Shown here in pieces: positions 22,589 through 33,793 of a stretch of 64,000 nucleotides of DNA; position 1 is the stretch's first letter, and the number at the start of each line of letters is the position of its first letter. Under the pieces are notes generated by a model. That model made no database searches, was not told the origin of the DNA, and worked only from the letters and a program-made list of their open reading frames with translations. The position numbers were made by a program, and so were the translations under genes. Origin of the DNA: Paramyrothecium sp. XJ0827 (Eukaryota; Ascomycota; Sordariomycetes; Hypocreales; Stachybotryaceae); the NCBI GenBank assembly GCA_020881915.1, contig JAJFPB010000006.1, positions 992,001 through 1,056,000 of the forward strand, given 5' to 3'.

Positions 22589-23084
22589 ATCTCGCTGCGT
22601 GTATGCCAGCATGTACATTGCGCGCCATGTTGGGCTTTCTAACAGAAGAAAAAAAACACTGGCGGGCCTTTCCTTTACATTTGATGGCTTCACGAAGGCA
22701 GCCATTTCATACCATTTAGAATGCAGTCCTAGTTACAGGAATAAACACTCTGTGTTTCCACAATAACACTCCGCGATTGATTCACCAAGGCAAACGACCT
22801 CGGTCGTTGACTCCAAAAAAAGAAAATATATGTTGGCCTGGACACCCACGTTGATTTTGTTGCAATATGGTACCCAGTCAGATCGGACAATGCAAGTCAC
22901 GGTCGCAGACCAGCCTTGACTCGCGTATTCCTATCTCACACGGCGAGATCTGCGACTATTGTTACCTGGGGGCCTTGCGGGCTCACTAAGTGCAGATTAC
23001 AAGAGCCTGAAACCTTGCCCTTAACAAGGGGCTTTGTTTGCTTGTTTATTCAACATCTATTTTCGCGAGCCTTGCTCTGTGGAT
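22589..23084. other. Intergenic
   Basis: 3' flank of the rhodopsin-domain gene. It contains A-rich stretches (GAAGAAAAAAAACAC near 22647) and no recognisable gene. Confidence 0.5.
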
Positions 23085-23885
23085 ACCCTTATGCCGATAG
23101 GTACGTCGACCTAACAAGGTCCTTTTCCCTCTCTATAAATTGCTTAAATGTGATCAGCCCCGGCACCAGCCTCTCCAGCTCCTTTGTGTCCGCTAGCTTG
23201 TCTATATAGTGCGTGTACTGCTCGCGCGAGAAGATGGCCCACGAGCCCTGCGCAATGGTCTCATTAATCTCCTCGTCCATTATGAAGTGCGCTTTGAGTG
23301 TGCGCCTATCGCCAATGGCTTCGGCGAGCTGGTCCAGCATCTCCTGCACCAGTACCTCCTCCGTTATAAGCCCGGCGCAGATCCCGTTGAACCGCACTAG
23401 GTCCTGGAACGTAGTAGTTACAAATTTGGTAATGTACTTGTGGTCTACGAGCCTAGGGGCTAGATCGGGCTATATGATATTGGCCCACTTGCCCTTCTGG
23501 AGTAGGTTAGTGTAGCTGGACTTTACCTTAGGTTCGAGGAAGTTGGCTATAAAAAAGGCCGGCCGGAGGACTATCTAGCTCTTGAAGCTGCCCTCCTCGA
23601 TGGCCTTTTTTATGCGCTACTTGCTATTAAAATACTGCGTAAATAGCGGCGTTAGCGCGATAGGTGGCTCCTTGCCCTTGTTAAGTATGGCGCTGCCTAG
23701 TGTAGTTATAGAGATGGCCTACGTGACGCCCGCCTCCCTCGCGAGAGCCACAAGACGCTACGTCTATTGAGGTATAGCCTCAAATTCTATTAGATTTGCT
23801 ATGAAGCTAATAAATGCCTTGGTATAGCTAGTAAGCGCCTTATACAACACGAAAGTTTTCCTTCTACTCTTCGTACAATACCGTA
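23085..23885 (-). pseudogene. Decayed NmrA-like NAD(P)-binding protein
   Basis: One minus-strand frame reads as an NmrA-like atypical short-chain dehydrogenase: LVALAREAGVT, then SITTLGSA, the Y-x-x-K-type region QYFNSK, IVLRPAFFIANFLEP, and a C-terminal part ending near 23089. It is interrupted by at least five TAG codons (for example in PQ*T*RLV, GVT*AIS, NSK*RIKKAI, FKS*IVLRP and ANII*PDL). FKS*IVLRP sits where NmrA proteins have Trp (SGFxWTILRP). TAG arising from CAG or TGG by C:G to T:A change is what repeat-induced point mutation or deamination-type decay produces. No start or splice sites were identified. The gene is dead. Confidence 0.7.
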
Positions 23886-23902
23886 AATACCGCTAAGAAT
23901 TA

Positions 23903-25290
23903 TTATCTTTTCTCTATACTTCCACCGCCACCGAAGCTAATATCAGGCACTACTTCGTCGTCGTCGTCGTCAGTTGCGGGCTCTTCGGTAGCTTGCGGCT
24001 CTGGAACAACCGTGGACGTTGCGTCGTCAACGTTGGCTGGGGGCTCTTCGGTAGCCTGAGGCTCTGTGACAACTGTGGACGTTGTGCTGCTTTCGGGGAT
24101 TGTGGACGTTGGCGGATCACTTGGTATAGTAGGCTCCTCGGCGACATAACTCGTCATGACCCGGGTGATTGTGACAATGTTTTCTGGATTGTCGCAGCCC
24201 GTATTACTGTCGTTTTCATCCGAGCATAATACATCCGGTCCGTCAGCAGTGTATAGGAAGTCCGAGGCATCAAAACTGTTGAAGCTGGCATTCTTGAGAA
24301 GCGTGAGCTGCCCGTCTTGAATGACATACTTGAGTGTGCCGTTCCATGGGTCGCCGACAGGCTGCAGACCAGAGCGCGGATCGTGTGGATATGCGCCTAT
24401 CTTCTTGGTAACCCACCGTGCAAGCGAGTACTGAGCGAGGTTGTCTGCATTGGTTGAGACGAATTTGCCGAGATCAGCGCTGTCATATTGTGCTAGAACC
24501 TTGGTAAACTCCGGACCATCGGCCATTGTGTTTACTATCTTCCCATCGAACTCACGCTTGATAGGCATGACCTTGTCGACAATGTGTCCTTGATTGCCGA
24601 CCTTGGATTCCCAGTCCAGGTGAAATATCTCGTGTAGGGTCGCATACCCTTGGCACTGATAGTTGTTCATATCCAGCTTCCTGTCTAGCATTGGCGACTT
24701 TCCGAACATTTCGATTCTGCTTCCACAGGTTTTGAGACTGGAGAAGAAAAGAGGGCAGAAAGTGATGATAGGATTTTTGCTGAGAGCGTTATCTGCCTGC
24801 ATAGTATAGGCAGCGGTCTTCCTAGGAAATCTCTTGGTCGAGCATCCGCCCTTTCCCTGGACACTATCGAACAACACATCGTTACAGTGGATGTCTATGA
24901 ACCAGCCGAATGGATTCCAAAAGTATGGTTTCGTGAACGTAGCGGCGTTTTGCAAGACTTTCGTCATGTCATCCTGCGAATCGGCGTTCAAGTCGTAGGA
25001 ACTAAGAGTACAATTGTTAGCATATGCGGTCGGAAGGGCCACTCTTAGTCTCAGTGGTCAGTATAACGTAGACTTTCCACCTACCCCAAGAAGTCAACTT
25101 CTGTAGCCTCTTTGTACTTCGGAGCGTTGTAGTATACAACATTCGCAATTTCTAATGCGCTGTCCCAGGCGTCCTGAATGGCAACCTTCTTTTCCTTGCT
25201 ACACTTTTCAAAGTTAAAACGAACTGAGTTTATAGAGAACTGAGCAACGACGACTGGAATAAGAAAAAGGAAGATAACGCTTCGAAACAT
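23903..25290 (-). CDS. Secreted HEXXH metallopeptidase-like protein
   Basis: Two exons (25290-25085 and 25043-23903) give 448 aa. The intron is GTAGGT..CTAAG (41 nt, short but in phase), joining EVDFLG to VALPTAY. The N-terminus MFRSVIFLFLIPVVVA is a signal peptide. A domain of about 270 residues contains ATLHEIFHLDW, an HEXXH zinc-binding motif, and several Cys residues (CQGYA, CNDVL, CPLFF, CGSR). This fits fungal secreted zinc-peptidase-like proteins related to the deuterolysin/lysine-specific endopeptidase group. The third zinc ligand could not be fixed. The C-terminal 100 residues are a Thr/Pro/Glu-rich linker with two TEPQATEEP-type repeats, then DDDDDE and GGGGS. No GPI tail is visible. 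It may be an extracellular protease or a non-catalytic surface relative. Confidence 0.75.
23950..24110 (-). repeat. Imperfect Thr/Pro/Glu coding repeat
   Basis: Two imperfect tandem units encode STVV(T/P)EPQATEEP in the C-terminal linker of the HEXXH protein. The DNA of the units is also nearly repeated (gctcttcggtagc.. on plus). Confidence 0.6.
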
Positions 25291-26180
25291 GATCGTGAAA
25301 ATGAGACTATAGGAATGGAAAAGACCGAGTGAAAGGAAAAGTGCTTGAATGATATATACACTGTAGAAGGACTCGTGCGCGGAATCAAGCTAATTTGTAG
25401 TTGAACATGAGACATAACTGAACTTGTGCCTCACTACTTGGGGGCACTAGAGGGATTCCAGGAGTCCTTCGTTGATGTGCGCCTAATATCCCGAAACATT
25501 AATTGGTCAAGGGCTTGGAAGCTCAAGTGGTCAATGCATTACTTGACCAGCTGTGTTGGCTTGGTTAAAATGTGGCTTTGTTGTTTCAGGTCTCAACGAA
25601 GTATTGGGGTCGGAATAATTCCTGCCCCCAGATTAATTGCACGCACATGACCAGCTCTGAAAATAGAAAAATATATTGGTTCTGGGCCTCACCACATTAC
25701 GCTGAACGACGCAGCACTAAAACTTGCTGACATAAAATAAGCCTAGTAGATGATCCACCATAAGGCAGAAACAGGGTTCAACCAACAGTCTTAAGACTCG
25801 GAAAAGGTATGATTGGCTGGGCTGTCCACATGACTGGGCGCGCGCGCACATAGGCAGCCACTCCAGTCTCGCTGCTATTTGAAGCACGCATCCACCCTGT
25901 ACCGTTAGCTATGAACTGTCCTTTTCCTGTCAAAAATACCACTCACGGGGTTGCGTCTTCCAACAAATACACTGACAGCTCCTTCTGCTTGCGCCTAAAT
26001 ACATAAATTGCGCTCACTTTACGTCCTTCATCTTGGAGTTCACATAATATACTCTGAGTGTATTTGTACCCAACAGGACCAAGCCTCAAGATTTTATCTC
26101 AGATTTACACGACAGGCTATCAACGCTTTTATTATTATCAGTCTTGTTAGAGAAACATTAAAGCACTCTTCTCGTTCGTC
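25291..26180. other. Intergenic
   Basis: About 890 bp upstream of both the minus-strand HEXXH gene and the plus-strand small protein, hence a divergent promoter region. A short CG-alternating run (GCGCGCGCGC) is present near 25838. No gene was recognised. Confidence 0.5.
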
Positions 26181-26477
26181 ATGCGCACCGCAATGAGATT
26201 TGTCACTTTTTTTATTTTCCTCATTGGAGCAACTCTCCTCTTCCTATCTTTGTTTAATATCTGGCAATTCGGCGCCTGCTATACTTTTCCATGGACTTGC
26301 GGTACTTCAGCCGATTGGTTAATCCCTGGCTGGAGACATGGCATACCTTCGCGTCATGCTGTAAAATGGGTTCCTGGGGAGGGTTGGAAGGTTGAATATT
26401 CTATTACAGACGAGGAAAGACTTCAGATGTTAAGGGAGATCGATGGGCAACCTATTGGGATTCATGATGGTCTTTGA
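26181..26477 (+). CDS. Small membrane or secreted protein, hypothetical
   Basis: A 98-aa intronless frame. The N-terminus (MRTAMRFVTFFIFLIGATLLFLSLFNIW) is a strong hydrophobic signal or signal-anchor, followed by a Trp-rich region with two Cys (CYTFPWTCGTSADW) and a charged C-terminal half. It follows an AT-rich 5' region. No family was recognised. It could be a small effector-like or membrane protein. The clean signal-type N-terminus and sensible composition argue against chance, but no homology was seen. Confidence 0.45.
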   Translation: MRTAMRFVTFFIFLIGATLLFLSLFNIWQFGACYTFPWTCGTSADWLIPGWRHGIPSRHAVKWVPGEGWKVEYSITDEERLQMLREIDGQPIGIHDGL

Positions 26478-27333
26478 CGTTGTAATTTTAACTATGACGA
26501 AGAATAAACTCTCATTGGTTTGTACGAGAATTAAGAAAACACTCTCTGGTAGTATACCATATGAACCTACTTTGTATGCCTAAAGCAGTCTTTTCATAAC
26601 TCTAAGATTCCGAAGTAGAAAGTACTATTATAAAAGGGTCTATATGTTAATCTTAAGCCTCATCTAATTGTCTGCTTAAGCACCACTTCTTTAACCATTA
26701 TCTGCTTGAGCACCACCTGCTTGAGCACTAAATCGCCAGGGACAAGAAATGAACAAGACGACAAAAACTCTGAGTGAATTGGGCCATTTATGTTCTGTCC
26801 TCCAGTTGACTTGACTTAATTAAAACGGCGGATGCGCCCGGTTCAAAACTAACCATCCTCCGTAGCACTTTGCCACTAGGATGACTTCAACCTCTGGAAC
26901 TCGATCTAAGGACTTGGCATCTGCAACGGTTTTTAGATCATTTTAATTCTAGGAAAGAGACTAAGCAAAAGAAATTCTAGTTACTCTCTTCTATAAATTT
27001 TCTAATCAACCTAACAAAGGGGGACCCATCAAGGAAAGGACCTTCGTTGTCTTGAATATATTAGACCAGTCCGGCGCCTTACAATATGACCGACCTAAAG
27101 ACGGTAGGCGAAAATACGGCCGCCTTCTACTGAACCGTCTTTACGCTCATTCCTATGATTCCTAGACTGGGGAATTTACTTTTATAGCTTCTCCAAGATC
27201 GAACATCACGCTGAATATATAGAATCACCAGGTGGCCACCGAATCTCAACCGATTTCCAGCATCCAGAATGGCTCAGTAGTGCGTCCTGAGTAAATTATT
27301 CTTGAGGCCTGTTCTCAGCTGTAGGTAGTAATA
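26478..27333. other. AT-rich intergenic tract
   Basis: An AT-rich stretch without genes. It includes a short repeat near 26672 and leads into the candidate LTR. Confidence 0.5.
26672..26728 (+). repeat. Short 15-bp repeat, three units
   Basis: CTGCTTAAGCACCAC at 26672, CTGCTTGAGCACCAC at 26702 and a partial CTGCTTGAGCAC at 26717. The core GCTTRAGC is palindromic. It may be the remnant of a minisatellite. Confidence 0.6.
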
Positions 27334-28134
27334 TGTGACGACCGGGCTTGGACCTAAGTATAGGGTAAGTGGTTTTGCGGTTTATTTTAATGCAGGGAAT
27401 GGGATTCCCTCTTGAAGCAATAGATCACTTGTTACTAGTCTATGAGACCTCTTCTCTAGAAGCTGGTTAAAGGATATCTTAGGGATTATATGTTATTAAT
27501 AGCTGGTAGGTTCTAGTCTAGGTATAATATGTAGAACCTCCTACCTATATAGGTAGTTCTCTTTCCCTGGAGAGCTCAAAGTAGGGTGATCTGTGGATTA
27601 CGATATATAATACTCCAAGGAGCATTGCAGAAGGTAATCCCCTTTGGTGGTATTTCCCTACTTCCGCTGTTATTTGTGGGAATCTTCTTCTATGTAGGTC
27701 CCTGTTACGCTTGATGTCGGATACGATGTGAAGGCTGCTTAAAGGAAAGACAGATACACTATAAGGAAAAGGTGAACTCAAGATCAAGTAATGATGTCTG
27801 GTCAAGGTTGTTGTATTTAGTACTACTACTATTAATCTTAGCCTTTTATAGGCCAGATTTGGCAACCTATGAAATATGGCATGACAGTCCCTGCCTGTAT
27901 TAGACATTTTTTTCTTATTCCTGGCCTTTTTATTACTAGCCTTCTGCTCCTGGCCCTTCTTCTGTACTAGTATCTTATTTGGGCTGGTACATCGGGTGCT
28001 GTCCCGTGGGTCGTACTGGTAGCGCGGGGGCTAGCCTGTCTTGAGGCTAGTAGCTTTGAGGCTGGTGCGGTGTTCATGTATTATATTATGTGACATTCTA
28101 CGGCTTAGCTACGACCTTGGGTCAGGTCGTGACA
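27334..28134. mobile_element. Candidate solo LTR (about 800 bp)
   Basis: The tract begins TGTGACGACC and ends GGTCGTGACA, a 10-bp terminal inverted repeat with one mismatch and TG..CA ends, as in many fungal Gypsy-type LTRs. The interior is AT-rich and has no coding sequence. No target-site duplication is evident (flanks TAATA versus ATCCG), so the copy may be old or the ends wrong. No second copy or internal gag/pol region is present in the window. Confidence 0.4.
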
Positions 28135-28578
28135 ATCCGATAGCCGCAATTAGGCCGACAATTGGCAAGAGGTGAGACTATGCACGTAATGGCTTGGTTA
28201 CGCCTGAAGCGGGTAATCTACAGGGGCAAAGTCGTGTGGGTTGCCAAAAGTCGCCGGAGCACAGTTCGCAAGAGAAGTCATAGCTCGCTGCTTGGGCCAA
28301 AGTCATTCAATTTCGCACAACAGCAGGTTACAATAGGGGAACTTGTTATTCATGACAAGTAACATAGTTTATTGCATTCTTGTCCTATTATTTAGAGTCT
28401 CTTTTGTTGGATTGGCAGGACCTGCTTTAGGACCCAATGCTGTCTAAGCAGGCAGTCTTCGTCTCGAAGTTGAATCAAGATTGCCGAATTCATCTCGCAC
28501 ATGATTGTATACAAAACAGAGATTTTTAAACTATTTGATCTTTGAAATCTATGCTGTAGCAATGCCACAAGCCACCCT
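28135..28578. other. Intergenic
   Basis: Between the candidate LTR and the 3' end of the propeller-protein gene. Only a short motif-free frame (28162-28362) occurs. Confidence 0.5.
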
Positions 28579-29845
28579 CTACACAAAGCCTAAATTTTCC
28601 TCAAATTCTTTCCACTTGGTACCAATTGGTTGGATGAACGTGGAGCTCTTTCTTGTTTCTCCCAGTGGTGTCACGCCGGTGACTAGGTAGAGCGGAGTCA
28701 TCTCCCCGTCATCGCTGAAGAAAAGTTTTGGCCTCTCGCGACGGTTGAGCGTGACGACTGAACCGTCAGTGTAGTTGATGGTGGAGTTGAAAGCCTCCTG
28801 GAGCTTGAAGTGCCAGGGACCCGTCAGGTTTCTTGAGTACAAATGGGAGCCTACCCGAGGGTATTTTCTACCGTCGTACTCAACAATATCGATCATCCAG
28901 TGGTTGATGGAGTGCCAATTGCCCCGCTTGTCGCGCCAAATGAAGGGATCTTCTGTCCACAAGGGATTGCCATGCTCAGTCGTGTTCCACGCGGCATTGT
29001 AGATATGCTCGTACTTCTGGTCAAATCCTTTGGCGAGAAATATGTCGTAATCCTTGATCAGCAGGGCAATATCATTCGTGGGGTTCTCCGGGGTCCAGAG
29101 CGGGAATGGAGAAGGGTTCGTCGCATGAATCCCGTTTGGGCGGTCCGTGTTGACAGCAAGCTTGAACTCTGACCAGGGCCCGCGAATGTCATCTGCCGAT
29201 GCTACGCTGATATTGTTGGGCCATGAGTTCACCGAGATGCTCTGGCACCTCGTGAGTTCAGGCGCATCGATGCCGATCGTGTACATAAGGTACTTCTTGT
29301 CTGCAGGACTGTAGAACACATCGGGGTTGTGGCGGAAGCTCTTTGTAACAGTTTGCGCGTAGTGATACGGCCCTTGAGGTCCTGTGGTGGACTCGGCCCT
29401 GATGATGAGAGAGTGCGGTCTCCATCCGCCTGGCCAAGTTAGTGACGGGTCATGATTCCAGCAGAGGCGGATATCGGGCTATACCTAGACCGCAACCATT
29501 TGCAAACTGGGAGGTAAACAGGTGGAAACGGGTAGGATCCTCGGGGTCCTGCAATATTCGGCCACCCCAGGAGGCGTTACCGTGAGGCCCAAAGTCGCCA
29601 ACATTCGGCGCTAGAGTCTGGTTGTAGCCCGCGGTCTTGAGCGCAGGAGCTAGATCGAGCCGTCCGCAGTCGTCGCCGAACCAACCAGGATCGCATACGC
29701 ACTCCTTGCGCGGGCGCTTACCGCTTGGACAATGAGACGTCTTGGGCTTGCAGAGTCCATTCAAACTACAGTCTTCGTCCGTCTCGCACGTCGAAGCAAG
29801 GGCGAGGGTTACCAGGCCAAGGGAGAAAAGACCTAAAAGACGCAT
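28579..29845 (-). CDS. Secreted EGF-like plus GH43-type propeller protein
   Basis: Two exons (29845-29485 and 29429-28579) give 403 aa. The 55-nt intron is GTATAG..GCCAG with a CTAAC branch site; it joins ANGCGLG to GWRPHSLII in phase. The signal peptide is MRLLGLFSLGLVTLALA. Residues about 19-65 form an EGF-like Cys-rich module (CETDEDCSLNGLC..CVCDPGWFGDDCG). The rest looks like a five-bladed beta-propeller of the GH43/62 superfamily: DFGPHGNASWGGRIL, HNPDVFYSPADKKYLMY, WTEDPFIWRDKRGNWH, and SNINH-like repeats ending near GEMTPLYLVTG. Enzymes of this fold cleave arabinan or xylan side chains, but assignment of catalytic Asp/Glu residues is uncertain and the substrate is unknown. Sequons (NAS, NIS, NTT, NST) indicate glycosylation. 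It is secreted. Confidence 0.8.
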
Positions 29846-31705
29846 GTTGAAAATGATGGAATCAGGCACAGGGTTGCACCATGAATCTAGTTGTCCGTCT
29901 CGCGCATCATGGGGAAAGTAACATTCCAACTACCTATTTATACGAGGTGAACATCTGGTTGGGGTTTTCGGCGCAACTCGGCCCTTCTGCAGGGTATATG
30001 ATCAGCTTCGCTTTCGGGAAAATGCAGGCCGAATTGTGAGCATTTTGGCTATATTTTGGAGGGCCAATCCTTCCGTCACGGCGTAGGGTACCCTGTCTCC
30101 TCTATGACCAGTATCCCCAAGTGATTTGGGGCCACATTTCTGCTTCTCCACAGCCCTGGATCGCCGGCTAAAGTTGCGGGGGCAGTGAGCAGGACTTGTG
30201 GAGATGCGGGGAGAGGAGGACTTATGTATTGTTGAGAAGAGTCCTTCTGTCTCCGACTTGATCCAGATTGGCGGAAATATCCGTCGCTTAAACCGTTTAT
30301 TAGACCCCTGGTAAGAAGCATTTTCCATCCACAAAGGGCAAAGCGCACGGGAGCATTTATCGACCTGCAGAACAGAAATCAGATATTCAGGGAGACAATT
30401 AGCAAGTTTTACTTCTTGCAAACAAACAGGTTTAGGGGGAGTTCGAGACTCGTCGCCAAAGCGAACTCCCGATTTTGTGGGCCTCTTTGGGATTCAACCC
30501 AGTTCAAAGGGGAAGTCGAAGTTTGGCAGGAAATCTAGCTTCTGCTGGGCCCTATACACCCAGCAACCCGAAAACTATGGGTCAACAATCCATAAAGCCC
30601 TGGAGAGAGTTTGTCTTTTTTTTCACGAGAACGAAATATAACCCCTCCAAATGGCTGGTCGTCCACATCTATTTTCGGCACCAGACACCGAGAGGATCAT
30701 GTTCAAGTAAAATAGAAAGTATAGGGTAGGTGTCAATATTAGTGCAAAAACCTTTCCGATTCCTATTCCACAGAATCTTTGCCTGTCACGAGTCAGAGCG
30801 TAAGTGTGGCACAGGAACGGAAAAGTACAGTCTGAGGCTAATAATAAATGATAAAGGCTGGCAAAGATAATTCAAAGGCCAAGAGTCAATTTGATCCGGC
30901 CTAAAGTTCCACTCGTGTCTTCGGTTTCTCAGCAACCTCGAAGAGCGGAGTATCACATCTCAATTGGATCCATACGAAATCTTTGATGGACTGTCAGCAT
31001 GTAAGAGACGTATTGCCTGTGATAGGCCGTAGCTTCAATGTTTGTGTAACCTGTAGTCACCACGAGCGTTAGGCAGGCAGTAGAGGCCGCCAGAACTGAG
31101 AACCTGAACGATACAGAAAGGCCCTCCAGGTGACGGCGCGTGAATTCCTTGGAACAATAACTTACTAACCCAAAAGAACAAAGTCAACTTTGAATCAAGT
31201 GCATACCACAGTGATCTGGCACTGACTGTTGTTAAGCTCCGCCTGCACCTCCCTCCTTCGAGATGAACGCCATCTTTTGTCCTTATTGCTAAGAGGGTAC
31301 GGCTCCACCAGATTCTGGAATACCAGGAAGAAAATCCTCCACATCATCGCACATTATCATCTCGACCCTTATCAGCCATCGAGTGGAGCACGTGGGGAAT
31401 GGGCTGGGTTCTAGATCTTACGCCGCTTATCTGCCAAAAATTTTCACGATGGCCTCGCTCGTCTCGGCATTGGGGCCTAGCCCGGCCGGCACTAATAAAT
31501 AGCGCCGCCACTTTGACCAACCGTTGGACCCCTGGAAATTCGTGCACCTGGAAAATCTGTGTAACGGCTGGGACGACTGCGATCCCGGATCTTTGGAAGT
31601 TATTGTTTATTGGCTGTTCTTACAACCCTTGTTCCTAGCTGTGGATAGATCTTATCCAGACTACCAACGCACGACGCCACACCTCAGATCAAAACAAGCG
31701 GACTT
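29846..31705. other. Intergenic, no convincing gene
   Basis: About 1.86 kb between divergent genes. The frames present (up to 139 codons) lack motifs. The region upstream of 31706 contains pyrimidine tracts consistent with a promoter. Confidence 0.5.
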
Positions 31706-32908
31706 ATGAGGACTAAGCGGCAAACGCTGCCTCCATCAAGCAGCTTGCCACCATGGCAGAAACTGAGGAACCTCTCTGAGACGGACATTCTTCTACTTCT
31801 GCAAGGCTTATCAGACATATATTGCCCCTTGGCTTTCCAGCTAGACACGAACGCTAGCAAACCTTCTCACGTGACTTCTGGCCAGCATGTCGATTCCGGC
31901 TATGCTTCCGGGGCAGAAAACTACGAGGACGGCGAAGAAGTTACAGCCTTGGAAATAGATGAACTACGCAATGATTCTTTCGAGCGCAACTTCTCTGAAC
32001 GGTGGTTGACCGGCTTTCTCGCTCGAGCTGATCGCTTGCCGTGCTTGGAGTCTGATGAAAAGTATCAAAAAGCGGTAGACCAAGCTTCTTGCGTACTGGA
32101 AGCAATCTATACAAGAGCAGTTCACTGGGACGATGCACCTGAGGACAATCTTACGTATACACGGGACTTTTCATTCCCTCTTTCCGTGCCTTCAGTTTAC
32201 TCATCAGAGCCGAAGTCAATAAGAGTCCAGCTGAACGATGGATTGGCTGGCACAAATTCAAAAGACCCTCACGATGTTGGACTCCAAAGTTGGAGTGCCT
32301 CTATTGCTGTTTCTGCGCTTCTGTGCGAAGCACCTGCGCGCTTCGGACTGACCAAAAATCCGTCGGGTCATTCCACCTATCCACGCATCATTGAGCTCGG
32401 CGCTGGCACCGGGCTTGTTGGCATTGTGCTGGCCCAGTTGTTGCCTTTTTTGAGGATGGATGACTCGACTGTTATTAGCACCGACTACCACGAGGCAGTG
32501 TTGACGAATCTACGCTCCAACATCTCCAGAAATTTCCCCAGCCCCGAGGCTTCACCACTGAAAGTCTCGCTGCTTGATTGGTCCGAGCCACCGTCGGATA
32601 TGAAGGCGGACATGCTGATTGGAACGGATGTGGTGTATGCTCGAAAGCATGCAGTGTTGCTGCGTGATTGCGCCGCGCGGCTGCTCAGCCCGGAAGGCGT
32701 CTTTTGGCTGGTAGCAACGGTACGACAAAACGGGGGATTTGAAGGCCTTATTAAGAGTGTCGAGGCGGCATTTGAGGCGAACGATGCTCCGAAGGATGAC
32801 AATGGACGAAGGCTTTGCATATTAGATGTGGAACACTTAGAGAAGCCCAAGGGCGTAGGACGTGGCGACGAGAGCGGTTACAGAATTCATAGGATTGGGT
32901 GGGCATAG
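31706..32908 (+). CDS. Putative protein-lysine N-methyltransferase (Methyltransf_16 family)
   Basis: An intronless frame of 400 aa. The C-terminal half is a class I SAM-dependent methyltransferase of the FAM86/EEF2KMT-like group: HDVGLQSWSASIAVSALL, the SAM motif I IELGAGTGLVGIVLAQLLP, an acidic STDYHEAVL strand-2 end, LLDWSEPPS, and DMLIGTDVVYARKH with the (D/N)xxY-like post-motif. The N-terminal 200 residues are variable and include an acidic region (SGAENYEDGEEV), as in fungal members. Known relatives methylate lysines of translation factors or chaperones in the cytosol; the target here is not determinable. The ATG at 31706 is the first in frame and is preceded by a stop, so the start is reasonably secure. 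Confidence 0.85.
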   Translation: MRTKRQTLPPSSSLPPWQKLRNLSETDILLLLQGLSDIYCPLAFQLDTNASKPSHVTSGQHVDSGYASGAENYEDGEEVTALEIDELRNDSFERNFSERWLTGFLARADRLPCLESDEKYQKAVDQASCVLEAIYTRAVHWDDAPEDNLTYTRDFSFPLSVPSVYSSEPKSIRVQLNDGLAGTNSKDPHDVGLQSWSASIAVSALLCEAPARFGLTKNPSGHSTYPRIIELGAGTGLVGIVLAQLLPFLRMDDSTVISTDYHEAVLTNLRSNISRNFPSPEASPLKVSLLDWSEPPSDMKADMLIGTDVVYARKHAVLLRDCAARLLSPEGVFWLVATVRQNGGFEGLIKSVEAAFEANDAPKDDNGRRLCILDVEHLEKPKGVGRGDESGYRIHRIGWA

Positions 32909-33793
32909 ACGCTGATAGACACAATCTACTAACAATTAGACATAGATGAATGTACTCTAAGACCAAGAGGCAACTACATTGACATATATATTTCTTTAAA
33001 AGCAGTCTCAGCCTCGATCTCTAGGTAAGCATACTTGGGGAAACTACACCCCGAAGCTTTAAAAACGCTGCTCTGGATCTTTGTCGTTCAGCTGGACCGC
33101 CCTAAAGAGATCAATGCTGCAAGCGAGACCGCTAAAATGCGGCTTGAGCGGCTCCGTCACAAAGAAGTGAGGTCGCAGCGTGGTCTAGTATCAAATCAGA
33201 TGGAGGAGAAAATAGCCCAGTCCTTCGAAGCTTATGAGCACCATGACAAGGCTGACGCTTTGCGCAATGAGGCGGATCGAGAAAGTGAAGCTCCAGGAGA
33301 ACGAGAAGCTGAGGAAGCTGAGAGATTTGTGAAAGTTTTGAAGCAAAAGGTTTTTTTTCTTAGCCTCGAGCTCACAGAAGGGCCAAATTAACGTCAACGA
33401 TAGATTTTTCAGTTTCCCACTGCGTACTCGTTGCAGGATAACTTAGTGAAGAATGCTTTCAAGTACGATTATGCAATAGCAACTGTGCAAGTGAACAGGC
33501 TTGATATTGTATCACAAGTCAATACTCTGCACACCCACCGTAAGCAACTATGCACTCTACAATTGGACGGGCGCATAAGTCGTAGGCTCTTTGGCAGAGG
33601 CTGAAGGCTTTAACGACTTGGTAGTATGCATAGAAAGCTCACACGTGCGACAGACTGCTCATGCATTGATTGCCGACTTGGTATGTTTCAATACATTGTC
33701 TTTGAAAGACTCTTTTTGCAACAGGATTGCGACATGAGCTTTATAAGACGACATTGAGTAGCAGTAAGAACAACCAACACACCAGATTGTGGT
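32909..33793. other. Intergenic (convergent 3' ends)
   Basis: It contains a 118-codon plus-strand frame (33035-33391) rich in charged residues that could form a coiled coil. That frame lacks a credible promoter and its last third is translated from a T-run, so it was not called as a gene. Confidence 0.45.

Noticed and set aside
21929..22705. A 258-codon minus-strand frame opposite the rhodopsin-domain gene
   Set aside because: Antisense shadow. The plus strand contains the family motifs and splice sites.
33035..33391. A 118-codon plus-strand frame rich in Glu/Lys/Arg, coiled-coil-like
   Set aside because: No recognisable family, no supporting promoter or splice context, and the end is read through a T-run. 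It probably arose by chance or as a remnant.
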